This document shows, in pieces, positions 9,290 to 17,892 of a stretch of 64,000 bases of DNA. Every line of letters starts with the position of its first letter. The first letter of the stretch is position 1. This stretch comes from Chitinophagaceae bacterium (lineage in GTDB: Bacteria; Bacteroidota; Bacteroidia; Chitinophagales; Chitinophagaceae): positions 619,729 through 683,728 of the forward strand of contig SEAC01000015.1 of the NCBI GenBank assembly GCA_004173235.1. The letters run 5' to 3'. The notes under the pieces are model-generated. The model ran no database searches, was not told the origin of the DNA, and saw only the letters and a program-made list of their open reading frames with translations. Made by a program: the position numbers and the translations under genes.

Positions 9290-11011
9290 ATGAAAAGAAT
9301 TGTCCCCAGATTCCTGCTGCCCTTGCTGGCCGCCGGATTTACCCTCACTTCATTTGCGCAAAGTTCTGCATCGGCGCCGAATGGCTGGCACCTGAAAGAC
9401 CGCGCGCAGGATGGCTATTATGGAATCAGCCTCGATAAGGCTTACAATTTTCTCAAGGGAAAGAAAAGCAAGACCGTGGTGGTAGCCGTGATCGACTCCG
9501 GCATCGACAGCACCCATGAAGACCTGCGCCCCATTCTCTGGACCAACCCCAACGAGATTCCGGGCAACGGCGTCGACGACGATAAGAATGGTTATGTAGA
9601 CGATGTGCACGGCTGGAACTTTCTCGGCAACAAGGATGGCCGCAACGTAACCGAAGATTCGTACGAAGGCGTGCGTTTCTACTGGAAGCACAAAGCACGT
9701 TTCGAAGGAATCGACACCACGCAGCTCACCGGCAAGGACCTGGCCGACTACACGGTGTGGAAGCGCGCACGCATCGATCTAGAAAACAGCGTTAAGAGTG
9801 ATGAAGTGCTGTACCTGCAGCGCCTCTACCCCACCCTGCGCCGCGGCGATTCCATCATTGCCCGCGACCTGAAGAAGACCGAATTTACCGCCGCGGACCT
9901 GAAGGATTATAAGCCGAGCTCCATCGAAGCACAGGTGGTTGCCGAAATGTATGAGCAGATCTTCGCGCAGGAGAAAGTGGAATACGTTTCCAACAAGATG
10001 CTGCTCGAGCAGATCGAAGGCGAGCTGCGCAAAAGCACCTGGCTGACTGCCGCGCCGGAGAACTACCGGGGCAACGTAACGCAGGACAATGAAGACGACA
10101 TCAACGACCGCAGCTACGGCAATAACGACGTAATGGCTACCACACCCATGCACGGCACACACGTGTCGGGCATCATCGCCGCTGTGCGCAACAATGGCAA
10201 GGGCATCGATGGCATCGCGGACAACGTGCGCATCATGACGCTCCGCGCGGTTCCAGATGGCGACGAGCACGACAAAGACATCGCGCTTGCCATCCGCTAC
10301 GCGGCCGACAACGGAGCGGAGATCATCAATATGAGCTTTGGCAAGGCCGTATCGCCCCAAAAGGCCTTCATAGACGATGCGGTGCGCTACGCACAAAGCA
10401 AAGGCGTGCTGCTGGTGCAGGCATCGGGCAACAGCCACCAGAACATAGATACGGAGCGCAATTTCCCCACGCCCTTCTTTCTGGATAGCACGCGTGCTAC
10501 CAGCTGGATCATGGTGGATGCTTCCGGCGATCCGAAGAACGGCGGGCTCGCTGCCAGCTTCTCCAACTACGGCACCACGGTGACCGACCTGTTTGCGCCC
10601 GGTAAACATATTTATTCTACCCTTCCCGGTGGCAACGTGTACGGCACGCTTTCGGGCACCAGCATGGCTGCGCCGGTAACCACCGGCGTTGCAGCTTTGG
10701 TAAAAGAATACTTTCCGAAACTCAGCGCAGCCCAGGTGAAATATGTGCTGGAGAACAGCGTGGTCAAACCTTCCATCAAAACAGCCAGGCCCGGCACCGA
10801 TGAACAGGTTTCGCTTGATGCGCTTGCCCGCAACGGCGGCATCGTGAACGCCTATGAAGCCGTGAAGCTGGCAGATGCGATCAGCTCGGGACGCATCAAG
10901 GTGAAAGTGGAATCCAACAAGATCAAAGTTAAAGATGCAAGCGGCAAGACCAAGACCAAGGTGGAAGCCGGCAAAACAAAAATCAAAAAGGAACCCGTAA
11001 AGACTTTCTAA
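9290..11011 (+). CDS. Secreted subtilisin-like serine peptidase (S8) with large insertion
   Basis: The 573-residue protein starts with a signal peptide (MKRIVPRFLLPLLAAGF to about residue 23). The catalytic triad is complete: Asp69 in VIDSGID, His288 in HGTHVSG, and Ser458 in GTSMAAPV. Asp and His are about 220 residues apart, against a few tens in classical subtilisins. The insertion is charged and mostly helical-looking and is odd for the family. The last 40 residues are a lysine-rich repeat (IKVKVES, IKVKDAS, TKTKVEA, TKIKKEP), possibly a cell-surface or polyanion-binding tail. A strong terminator follows. The substrate is unknown. Confidence 0.92.
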   Translation: MKRIVPRFLLPLLAAGFTLTSFAQSSASAPNGWHLKDRAQDGYYGISLDKAYNFLKGKKSKTVVVAVIDSGIDSTHEDLRPILWTNPNEIPGNGVDDDKNGYVDDVHGWNFLGNKDGRNVTEDSYEGVRFYWKHKARFEGIDTTQLTGKDLADYTVWKRARIDLENSVKSDEVLYLQRLYPTLRRGDSIIARDLKKTEFTAADLKDYKPSSIEAQVVAEMYEQIFAQEKVEYVSNKMLLEQIEGELRKSTWLTAAPENYRGNVTQDNEDDINDRSYGNNDVMATTPMHGTHVSGIIAAVRNNGKGIDGIADNVRIMTLRAVPDGDEHDKDIALAIRYAADNGAEIINMSFGKAVSPQKAFIDDAVRYAQSKGVLLVQASGNSHQNIDTERNFPTPFFLDSTRATSWIMVDASGDPKNGGLAASFSNYGTTVTDLFAPGKHIYSTLPGGNVYGTLSGTSMAAPVTTGVAALVKEYFPKLSAAQVKYVLENSVVKPSIKTARPGTDEQVSLDALARNGGIVNAYEAVKLADAISSGRIKVKVESNKIKVKDASGKTKTKVEAGKTKIKKEPVKTF

Positions 11012-11032
11012 GCGGATCCCGTTCAAAGAAAA

Positions 11033-11060
11033 ACCCCGGCGACAATCGCCGGGGTTTTTT
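11033..11060 (+). terminator. Intrinsic terminator after S8 peptidase
   Basis: A perfect CCCCGGCG/CGCCGGGG stem with a five-base loop is followed by six T residues, 22 bases after the peptidase stop codon. Confidence 0.9.
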
Positions 11061-11085
11061 AGCTTTAGTATTCAAACGAAACAGA

Positions 11086-11610
11086 ATGCCGCAAGTTCAA
11101 CTCGAACGCATACCGCAGTTTTACCACCGCTACGTGCAGCAGGTGGCGCATCTCCCACTCAATGAGGCACTGGCCCATCGCCGCAACGTGATTCTTCCGC
11201 TGCTCCGCTCGCTTCCGCAACACAAATGGGACTTTGCCTATGCACCCGGCAAATGGACCATCAAGGAGCTCGTGCTGCATCTTGCCGACACCGAGCGCGT
11301 GTTCGGCTACCGGGCGCTCACCTTCGCCCGCAAGGGCAACACGCCCCTGCCGGGATTCGATGAAGACACCTTTGCTGCGCATTCGGAAGCAAGCCGCCGA
11401 AGCTCTGAATCGCTCCTTGAAGAATTGGATTCCGTGCTCCACAGCAGCGACACGCTGTTCGCGAGTTTTTCGCCTGCGCAACTGGAGCGCAGTGGCGTTG
11501 CCAACAACAACGAGATCTTCGTATCCGACATCGGCTACGTGCTAGCCGGTCACATCATGCACCACAAAAGCGTGCTCGGAGAACGCTATCTCACCGCGCA
11601 ACCCGCCTAA
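11086..11610 (+). CDS. DinB-like superfamily protein
   Basis: This 174-residue protein has the four-helix DinB_2 pattern: an early helix, then WDFAYAPGKWTIKELVLHLADTERVFGYRAL with the first metal-ligand His, and a C-terminal YVLAGHIMHHKSVLGERYL with further His ligands. DinB-like proteins are metal-binding; some are thiol-dependent transferases or hydrolases, and most are uncharacterised. It stands alone between two terminators. A second, divergent member is at 49965-50456. The function cannot be refined from sequence. Confidence 0.85.
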   Translation: MPQVQLERIPQFYHRYVQQVAHLPLNEALAHRRNVILPLLRSLPQHKWDFAYAPGKWTIKELVLHLADTERVFGYRALTFARKGNTPLPGFDEDTFAAHSEASRRSSESLLEELDSVLHSSDTLFASFSPAQLERSGVANNNEIFVSDIGYVLAGHIMHHKSVLGERYLTAQPA

Positions 11611-11634
11611 CAAAACCTATTCTCTGCATACAAA

Positions 11635-11662
11635 AAGCCCCGGCACAGGATGCCGGGGCTTC
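11635..11662. terminator. Bidirectional terminator between convergent genes
   Basis: An AAGCCCCGGCA/TGCCGGGGCTT stem with a five-base loop separates the DinB-like gene (plus) from prc (minus). A run of five A residues on its left gives a T tract for the minus-strand transcript. Confidence 0.85.
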
Positions 11663-11730
11663 TCACTAAAGTTTATCTGGACGCTGAGGGCAGCCAAAGC
11701 GCTGTCACGCTGAGCGTAGCCGAAGCGCTC

Positions 11731-13890
11731 CTAAAACGTCTTCGCAGGCTGCTTCGACTCCTGTGCCGAGCGGGCAAGTGCCTGCTGGCTGCGGATATCG
11801 CCAATAACCTTCACGGCCTGCTCGAGGTAAATATCGCGGCTGCGGTCTTTGATGAACTGGTTGAAGCGTTCCACTTTCGCGGTGTCTTCGGTGGCCATCT
11901 TCGCCTGGTCGGCCGGCAGGTAAGCGATCGCGATCTCCTTATTGGTCTTCAACAAGGTATCGGCCTGCTTCACCAACTCGCGGATCTCTTTCTGCTCGGC
12001 GCGGAACTTGGTGATCTGGAGCGAATACTCCTTGTCGTTCTTCGCGGCAAGTGCGTCATTCAACTGGCGGATTTGCTGGAACACGGGGTTGCTGTTGATG
12101 CGGTTGTTGCCCATGCTCTTGATGGTGTTGATATCGAAGCCGCCGTTCCAGGTTTTGTAAGTCGCTTTCGCGATCTCGTCCCAGGGCAGTGCGCCTTCGT
12201 TGTCACGCTCACGGTACTTGTAGCTTTCGAGCTGGTCGGGAATGATCACGTCGGGTATAACGCCTTTCAGCTGCGTAGCGCCGCCATTTACGCGGTAGAA
12301 CTTCTGCATGGTCAGCTTCAGGGAGCCAAGCTCGCTTTCAGCGGTGCTTACAAAGTTTGTTTCCGGGTCGAGGCCGATCACGCGCTGAACGGTACCCTTT
12401 CCGTAGGTGCTCGTAGATCCGATCACTACACCACGTCCATAATCCTGGATGGCAGCGGCAAAGATCTCCGATGCCGAGGCGCTGAATTCGTTGACCATCA
12501 CGGCAAGCGGACCATCATACAAAACAGATTGGTCGCGGTCGCGCATCACGGTGGGGCGGCCCTGGCGGTCGCGCACCTGCACTACCGGGCCATCCTCAAT
12601 AAAGAAACCGGCCATCTGGATGGCTTCGGTGAGGGAACCACCGCCGTTGTTGCGCAGGTCTATCACAATGCCGTCCACTTTCGCTTCCTTCAGTTTGATG
12701 ATCTCGGCTGCCACATCATCGGCGCACTGGCGGCCGGTAGGGTTCTCGAAGTCTATATAGAACTCCGGCAGGTAGATATAGCCGATCTTAGAACCACCCT
12801 GGTCTACGATCGCGCTGCGGGCGTAGGTTTCGTCGGTGGAGATGACGTCACGCGTGAGGGTCACGTTCTTGCTGGTTCCGTCTTTCTTCTTAAGCGTCAG
12901 GGTCACATCGGTGCCTTTCTTACCACGAATGAGCTTCACGGCATCTTCCACTTCAAATCCTGCGATGTCGGTAGCATTGCTGCTGTCCTTACCCTGCGCC
13001 ACTTTCATGATCACGTCGCCCACTTCCACCTGCTTCGATTTCCATGCTGGCGAGCCCGTGAGCAGTGTGGCGATCTTGATGTTTCCTTCTTCATACTGAA
13101 GCGACGCGCCGATACCCGAGAAGGATCCGCTCATCTGCTCGTCGAACGAGCGCTTTTCTACCGGAGGGAAATAGTCGGTATGGATGTCGTTCTGCTGCGT
13201 GATGGTATTTACATACAGAGCAAAACGCTTGTCTTCGTCGAACGTGCGCTTGTAGCGCTGGTAAATGCGATCGAGCACCTTCTTTACGCGGTCGCGGGCA
13301 TCGGCTTCCAGCTGCGCGTCGGTCTTCACCACATAATCTTTGGCGCCCTTGTTCTTCTCGCGGCTGTCGAGCAGCTCCACGTAGCGGTCGAGCACCATGT
13401 ATTTGATCTTCTTGCGCCAGGCCTCGCGGCGGTCGGCAGCGCTCGATGCAAAGCTGATCTTCTTGGAATCGGTGACGATGCTTTCGTCCACCGTAAAGTC
13501 GAAAGGCTTCGAAAGAAGATCGAGCTGTACGGCACGCACTTCCTCGAGGCGCTTGTTGAAAACAGTGCTCACATCTTTGAAGAATTCAACGGGTGCGCCC
13601 TTCAGCTCGTCGTCCACGCGCGTTTCGTGACGTTTCAGTGCTTTAAGATCTTCCTGGAGAAAGAGATTCTTCTCGGGGTCCATTGCCTCGAAATACTTCT
13701 TATAGACCTGGCGGGAAAAGTCGTCGTTGAATTCCTTGGGGCTATAATGTCCCTGGCGGAGCATTTCGCCTACGCTCTGAAGAATGCGTTCGTATTTGGA
13801 GGGAGGTGCGGCAGTTCCGGTTCCGAGGCTGCGGGTGGCCAGAAAAATACCAGCCGCCAACAGCGTTAGCAGAATGGGGAGTCTTTTCAT
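11731..13890 (-). CDS. prc: Carboxy-terminal processing (tail-specific) protease Prc
   Basis: The 719-residue S41A peptidase has a signal peptide (MKRLPILLTLLAAGIFLATR). It has the Prc N-terminal domain, a PDZ domain near residues 225-310, and the catalytic S41 domain. There VMVNEFSASASEIFAAA carries the nucleophilic Ser and STYGKGTVQ the general-base Lys. A Prc C-terminal domain (DUF3340-like) completes it. Prc trims and degrades periplasmic proteins and can affect peptidoglycan hydrolases. I chose ATG 13890 because it starts the signal peptide; an upstream in-frame ATG at 13947 would add 19 residues without signal features. It faces the DinB gene across a shared terminator. Confidence 0.94.
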   Translation of the reverse strand: MKRLPILLTLLAAGIFLATRSLGTGTAAPPSKYERILQSVGEMLRQGHYSPKEFNDDFSRQVYKKYFEAMDPEKNLFLQEDLKALKRHETRVDDELKGAPVEFFKDVSTVFNKRLEEVRAVQLDLLSKPFDFTVDESIVTDSKKISFASSAADRREAWRKKIKYMVLDRYVELLDSREKNKGAKDYVVKTDAQLEADARDRVKKVLDRIYQRYKRTFDEDKRFALYVNTITQQNDIHTDYFPPVEKRSFDEQMSGSFSGIGASLQYEEGNIKIATLLTGSPAWKSKQVEVGDVIMKVAQGKDSSNATDIAGFEVEDAVKLIRGKKGTDVTLTLKKKDGTSKNVTLTRDVISTDETYARSAIVDQGGSKIGYIYLPEFYIDFENPTGRQCADDVAAEIIKLKEAKVDGIVIDLRNNGGGSLTEAIQMAGFFIEDGPVVQVRDRQGRPTVMRDRDQSVLYDGPLAVMVNEFSASASEIFAAAIQDYGRGVVIGSTSTYGKGTVQRVIGLDPETNFVSTAESELGSLKLTMQKFYRVNGGATQLKGVIPDVIIPDQLESYKYRERDNEGALPWDEIAKATYKTWNGGFDINTIKSMGNNRINSNPVFQQIRQLNDALAAKNDKEYSLQITKFRAEQKEIRELVKQADTLLKTNKEIAIAYLPADQAKMATEDTAKVERFNQFIKDRSRDIYLEQAVKVIGDIRSQQALARSAQESKQPAKTF

Positions 13891-14098
13891 GCTGAATAGT
13901 GATTTTAGTGCCGGAGGCATAATGCTCAAATTTAAAGCAAAAAGCATGCGGCCCCCGGGGGTACCCCATACTTAACAAACGTTTTTGATGAGCGGAAGCT
14001 GGCGCTGATGCGCATCGATTGCGCCGGTGAATGAACGTTAGAAAAAGATCGACGATCAAAAGCAGTTGAAAAATTTTGCGTGAAGCAGTTCAATCCCC
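13891..14098. other. Intergenic region upstream of prc and tRNA-His
   Basis: The 200-odd bases between prc and tRNA-His contain no convincing gene. Apart from the TTTG element at 14075-14078, which serves the tRNA promoter, I see no repeat or structured RNA here. Confidence 0.5.
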
Positions 14099-14106
14099 TA
14101 TTTTTG
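14099..14106 (+). promoter_or_regulatory. Bacteroidota-type promoter for tRNA-His
   Basis: TATTTTTG matches the TAnnTTTG -7 consensus. A TTTG at 14075-14078 sits 20 bases upstream, the usual place of the -33 element. The tRNA begins 14 bases after the element. Confidence 0.7.
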
Positions 14107-14120
14107 CAATCCACAAAACG

Positions 14121-14197
14121 GTGGGTATAGCTCAGTTGGTTAGAGCGTCGGATTGTGATTCCGAAGGTCGCCGGTTCGAGCCCGGTTATCCACCCCA
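14121..14197 (+). tRNA. tRNA-His (GTG)
   Basis: The cloverleaf is complete. The acceptor stem GTGGGTA pairs with TATCCAC, the D loop has AGTTGGTTA, and the anticodon loop reads TTGTGAT with anticodon GTG. The T loop is TTCGAGC. G at 14120 can pair with discriminator C at 14194, giving the extra G-1 typical of tRNA-His. CCA is encoded at 14195-14197. Confidence 0.96.
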
Positions 14198-14201
14198 AAA
14201 G

Positions 14202-14228
14202 TCCCCTGCACCCGCGGGGGATTTTTTT
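14202..14228 (+). terminator. Terminator after tRNA-His
   Basis: A TCCCC...GGGGGA stem is followed by seven T residues, starting five bases after the encoded CCA. Confidence 0.75.
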
Positions 14229-14318
14229 GTGCCTTACCGCTCATAAAGTTCTGCAACCATCGCGCCTTCCAATCGTTAATAATGGTTAACAATCCCGGTC
14301 TTCCCGGGCCGGACAAGC

Positions 14319-14326
14319 TATTTTTG
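14319..14326 (+). promoter_or_regulatory. TAnnTTTG promoter element of the outer-membrane protein gene
   Basis: TATTTTTG lies 25 bases before the ATG at 14352 and matches the Bacteroidota -7 consensus. No clear -33 element was identified. Confidence 0.55.
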
Positions 14327-14351
14327 CGCCTTCAAATCCGAATTGCACACA

Positions 14352-16940
14352 ATGAAACTGATAACCTTTCTCTCCTTCCTGCTATTTAGCCTGGGCGCTC
14401 TTGCACAAGGCCGCCCCGCTGCCACCGGGGGCCGCAGCACCAATATGCCCAACGGCCGTTTCTATGGCCGCGTGGTAGATGGCTCCAATAAAGGCATCGA
14501 AGCGGCTTCCGTAGTGCTGGTGACCCAGCGCATGGATTCCGTAACCAAGCAGCGCAAGGAAGTGATCGTGGGCGGGCAGCTTACCGCGGCCAACGGCGAC
14601 TTCAGCGTAGAGAACGTTCCTGTTTTTGGCCAATACGTGCTCCGCATCACCGGCATCGGCTACAAGAAGTTTGAGCAACGCGTGCAATTCGAGCGTCCGA
14701 AAGGCACGACCGACCCGAGCGCGATGATCAATGCCATCGACAAAGACCTCGGCAACCTGAAACTTCAGATCAACGAGCAGGAGCTGGCTAACGTAACCGT
14801 TACCGCAACCCGCCCGCAGCTTACGCTCGGCATCGACCGCAAGATCTTCAACGTAGATAAGAACCTCACCAGCACCGGCGGCACCGCCATCGACGTGATG
14901 CGCAACGTGCCTACCGTTACCGTGGACCTCGATGGCAACGTAACGCTCCGCAACGCAGCCCCGCAGATCTTTGTAGACGGACGTCCCACGAACCTCACGC
15001 TGGAGCAGATCCCGGCCGATGCGATCGAAAGCGTGGAGATCATCACCAACCCTTCCGCCAAGTTCGATGCTTCGGGCGGCACTGCCGGCATCCTCAATAT
15101 CGTGCTCAAAAAGAACAAGCGCGTAGGCTATGCGGGTAACATCCGCGCCAACGTCGACTCGCGTGCGCGCTTCGGTCTCGGTGCCGACATCAACGTACGT
15201 CAGAACAAGGTGAACGTTTTTGCTTCGGGCAATTACAACCAGCGCAAGTCGATCGGCACCGGCGAAACCAACCGTATTACTACGGTGGGCAGCACGCAGT
15301 CGATCCTGAGCCAGTACGACAGCAGCGTGTTCAGCGGTCAGTTCGGCTTTGGCCGTGCCGGCATCGACTACTTCCTCAACAACCGCAACACGCTTTCCGG
15401 CAGCGTGAGCATGGCCCGCGGCGGAATGGACCCCGATGGCGAATCGCGCATCTTCACAACCCTCCGCAAGCCGGCGCAGCCCGACACAACCATGTCTACG
15501 CCCCGCACAACGCAGGGTGAGAACCGCTTCCGCAACATGGGTGCGCAACTGAGCTTCAAACACAACTTCCCCAAGGCAGGCCACGAATGGACCGCCGACA
15601 TCAACTACAATAAGGGGCGCAACGAGAACACGAGCATCATCAATTCGCAGAACATCCGCATCGCTCCCGACAACGTGAGCCTGGGTGGCTACACGCAGGT
15701 GCAGAATATTTCGGGTTCCAACCAGACGGTGGTGTTCCAGACCGACTATGCGAACCCGCTTTCCGACAAAGCGAAGATCGAAGGCGGTGCGCGCGTGCAG
15801 ATCCGCGACATCGTCAGCGACATCAACTACACGCTCGGTGGTAAGAATACTGCCACGTATTATACCAACCAGGAGCGCGTATATGCCGTTTATGGAACGT
15901 TCTCCAGCAAGATCAAGAACTTCGGTTACCAGCTGGGCCTGCGTGCTGAGAGCTCCACCAATGAAGGCATTCAGAACCGCAAGCAAACCTTCCGCACCGA
16001 GTACCCGGTAAGCCTGTTCCCCAGCGTCTTCCTGAGCCAGAAACTAACCGATGCCAGCGATCTCCAGTTGAACTACAGCCGTCGCATCAACCGTCCGAAC
16101 ATCTTCCAGATGTTCCCGTTCACCGACTACACCGACTCGCTCAACATCACGCGCGGCAACCCGGGTCTTGTTCCGGAGTTTACCAACTCGCTGGAGCTTT
16201 CGTTCTCGCACCAATTCAAGAACCGCGACAACTTCATTGCATCGCTTTATTTCAAGAATACCAACGATCTGATCACCCGCTACCAGCAGCCTGAGTTCGA
16301 TACCTTCCTCAAGCGCGACGTATACATCAACACCTTCATCAACGCCAACCGCAGCTGGGTGTCGGGTCTCGAGCTCGTGTCGCGCAACAAGGTGACCAAG
16401 TGGTGGGATCTTACTTCCAACGTCAACCTGTTCACCTCGCGCATCCTGCTGACGAACCAACCTTCGCAGGAACCTTTCTTCAGCTATTTTGCCAAGGTGA
16501 ACAACCAATTCAAGCTTCCCAAGAACTTCAGCGTGCAGCTTTCTGCCGACTACACTTCCAAGATCATTTCCGCACCCGGCGGCTCCAACAGCGGCGGTGG
16601 CCGTGGCGGTTTCGGCGGCGGCATGATGGGCGGCGGTGGCGGCTCAGCGGCGCAGGGCTTCATCCGTCCCATTTATGGTGTGGATGGCGGCGTTCGCTTC
16701 GAATTCCTGAAAGACAAGAAAGCGTTCCTCCAGCTGAACGTGAACGATATCTTCCGCACCCGCAAATACGACAGCCACACCGAAGCCATCGGCTTCGTGC
16801 AGGACTCGTGGCGTCGTCGCGATCCGCAGGTGTTCCGTCTCATCTTCAACTACCGTTTTGGTAAGATGGACGCCACCCTCTTCAAGCGCAAGAATACGCG
16901 CCAGGAGGATGCGGGCATGGACAGCGGTGTGAGCATGTAA
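14352..16940 (+). CDS. Outer-membrane beta-barrel protein, TonB-receptor-like with regulatory domain
   Basis: The 862-residue protein has a signal peptide (MKLITFLSFLLFSLGALAQG). A carboxypeptidase-regulatory-like beta-sandwich follows at about residues 35-130 (GRFYGRVVDGSNKGIEAASVVL). Then come a plug-like segment (GGTAIDVMRNVPTVTVDLDGNV, IESVEIITNPSAKFDASGGTAGI) and a long barrel of the OMP_b-brl_3 type. A glycine-rich loop near residues 740-770 (GGGRGGFGGGMM) is unusual and probably surface-exposed. ATG 14352 is used because a TTG three codons earlier only adds non-signal residues. No SusD-like partner is adjacent. The ligand is unknown. Confidence 0.88.
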   Translation: MKLITFLSFLLFSLGALAQGRPAATGGRSTNMPNGRFYGRVVDGSNKGIEAASVVLVTQRMDSVTKQRKEVIVGGQLTAANGDFSVENVPVFGQYVLRITGIGYKKFEQRVQFERPKGTTDPSAMINAIDKDLGNLKLQINEQELANVTVTATRPQLTLGIDRKIFNVDKNLTSTGGTAIDVMRNVPTVTVDLDGNVTLRNAAPQIFVDGRPTNLTLEQIPADAIESVEIITNPSAKFDASGGTAGILNIVLKKNKRVGYAGNIRANVDSRARFGLGADINVRQNKVNVFASGNYNQRKSIGTGETNRITTVGSTQSILSQYDSSVFSGQFGFGRAGIDYFLNNRNTLSGSVSMARGGMDPDGESRIFTTLRKPAQPDTTMSTPRTTQGENRFRNMGAQLSFKHNFPKAGHEWTADINYNKGRNENTSIINSQNIRIAPDNVSLGGYTQVQNISGSNQTVVFQTDYANPLSDKAKIEGGARVQIRDIVSDINYTLGGKNTATYYTNQERVYAVYGTFSSKIKNFGYQLGLRAESSTNEGIQNRKQTFRTEYPVSLFPSVFLSQKLTDASDLQLNYSRRINRPNIFQMFPFTDYTDSLNITRGNPGLVPEFTNSLELSFSHQFKNRDNFIASLYFKNTNDLITRYQQPEFDTFLKRDVYINTFINANRSWVSGLELVSRNKVTKWWDLTSNVNLFTSRILLTNQPSQEPFFSYFAKVNNQFKLPKNFSVQLSADYTSKIISAPGGSNSGGGRGGFGGGMMGGGGGSAAQGFIRPIYGVDGGVRFEFLKDKKAFLQLNVNDIFRTRKYDSHTEAIGFVQDSWRRRDPQVFRLIFNYRFGKMDATLFKRKNTRQEDAGMDSGVSM

Positions 16941-16966
16941 CTACCTGTGAAAACTGCTTCTCCCAA

Positions 16967-16992
16967 CCCCTCGCTTCAAGCGAGGGGTTTTT
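16967..16992 (+). terminator. Terminator after the barrel protein
   Basis: A perfect CCCCTCGCTT/AAGCGAGGGG stem with a minimal loop is followed by five T residues, 26 bases after the stop codon. Confidence 0.85.
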
Positions 16993-17007
16993 CATTTCGG
17001 TATGGCC

Positions 17008-17015
17008 TATTTTTG
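17008..17015 (+). promoter_or_regulatory. TAnnTTTG element four bases before the start codon
   Basis: TATTTTTG ends exactly four bases before the ATG at 17020. If this is the -7 element, transcription starts at or next to the A of the start codon, giving a leaderless mRNA for the three-gene glycosyltransferase cluster. Confidence 0.6.
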
Positions 17016-17019
17016 AAGC

Positions 17020-17892
17020 ATGCACCGAATCGCACTTGTCTCCAAAGAGCTGCCTATGCCTGCAGATGTAGCGGACGCCTTGACGCGCGCGGCCTCCGGC
17101 CAGCCTCCAACCTTCGCGCACATCGACGACCTGCTTGCAACGAATGATGCGCCCTTTGTGTGGATCCACACCCGCACCGGTCTCCACGCCGAGTTTACCA
17201 TCAAGGCGCTTCAGGCGGGCCGCGATGTGATCTGCAACGCACCGCTTTGCATCACGTCTTCTGCAGCCTGGCAGATTATCGAAACCGCGAAGTATACAGG
17301 CCGCAAGCTGCATGTGATCAACCACTGCTCGCGCTTCTGGCGCCAGGCCGCGCGCGAGTTGGGCACCTTGCGGCGCATGCATGCGTGGGCAAGGTCAGCG
17401 CAAGACCCCGGCGGCACCCGCTTCCCCGACGGCGGCCACCTGTACGGCATCTTCTACCCGCTTGCTGAGGCGCTGCATACCGTGCTCGGCCCAATTAGTT
17501 CGGTAAGAGGCAGCCTCGATCGGGCCAACGACAGTGAAAGCCTGGAGCGAAGTGGACACGCCGAGCTGGTGCTCGAAGACGGCGGAACAGCGTTCCTCGA
17601 CTGGTCGGTGCTTGCCGACGACAGCAACAAGCCGGGTTTTGCACTAACGCTGGAAGGCGATGCGGGAACCCTGACGGTAAGCGGTGTTTTTGAAGAAGAG
17701 CAACTGCAGGTGCAACAAATAGAAACGAAGGGCATTGAAATGAGTGATCCGGGACTTTCAAAATGCCTTGCCGACAGGCTTCCGTCGGTGCTGGACGGAG
17801 CAGCCGATGGCCGCCTGGATTCCTTCCGGGCGCTGCGCGTGGTTGAATTCATCGATCGCATCTACACCCGACTCCAACGCGGCGCCGAATGA
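17020..17892 (+). CDS. Degenerate Gfo/Idh/MocA-like protein
   Basis: The 290-residue protein resembles Gfo/Idh/MocA oxidoreductases in the middle and C-terminal parts: VWIHTRTGLHAEFTIKALQAGRDVICNAPLC, then DGGHLYGIFYPLAEALHTVLG and a beta-sheet substrate domain. Two hallmark sites are missing. The N-terminal GxGxxG dinucleotide loop is absent (the region reads VSKELPMP), and the EKP motif with the catalytic Lys is replaced by NAP. It is therefore probably not a normal dehydrogenase; a structural or regulatory role, or a changed chemistry, is more likely. It overlaps the next glycosyltransferase gene by four bases (ATGA), which ties it to glycan synthesis. Confidence 0.7.
   Translation: MHRIALVSKELPMPADVADALTRAASGQPPTFAHIDDLLATNDAPFVWIHTRTGLHAEFTIKALQAGRDVICNAPLCITSSAAWQIIETAKYTGRKLHVINHCSRFWRQAARELGTLRRMHAWARSAQDPGGTRFPDGGHLYGIFYPLAEALHTVLGPISSVRGSLDRANDSESLERSGHAELVLEDGGTAFLDWSVLADDSNKPGFALTLEGDAGTLTVSGVFEEEQLQVQQIETKGIEMSDPGLSKCLADRLPSVLDGAADGRLDSFRALRVVEFIDRIYTRLQRGAE

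Noticed and set aside
11650..13869. A 739-codon open frame on the plus strand
   Set aside because: It lies antisense to prc, which has a signal peptide, PDZ and intact S41 catalytic motifs. The plus-strand translation has no domain or plausible start.
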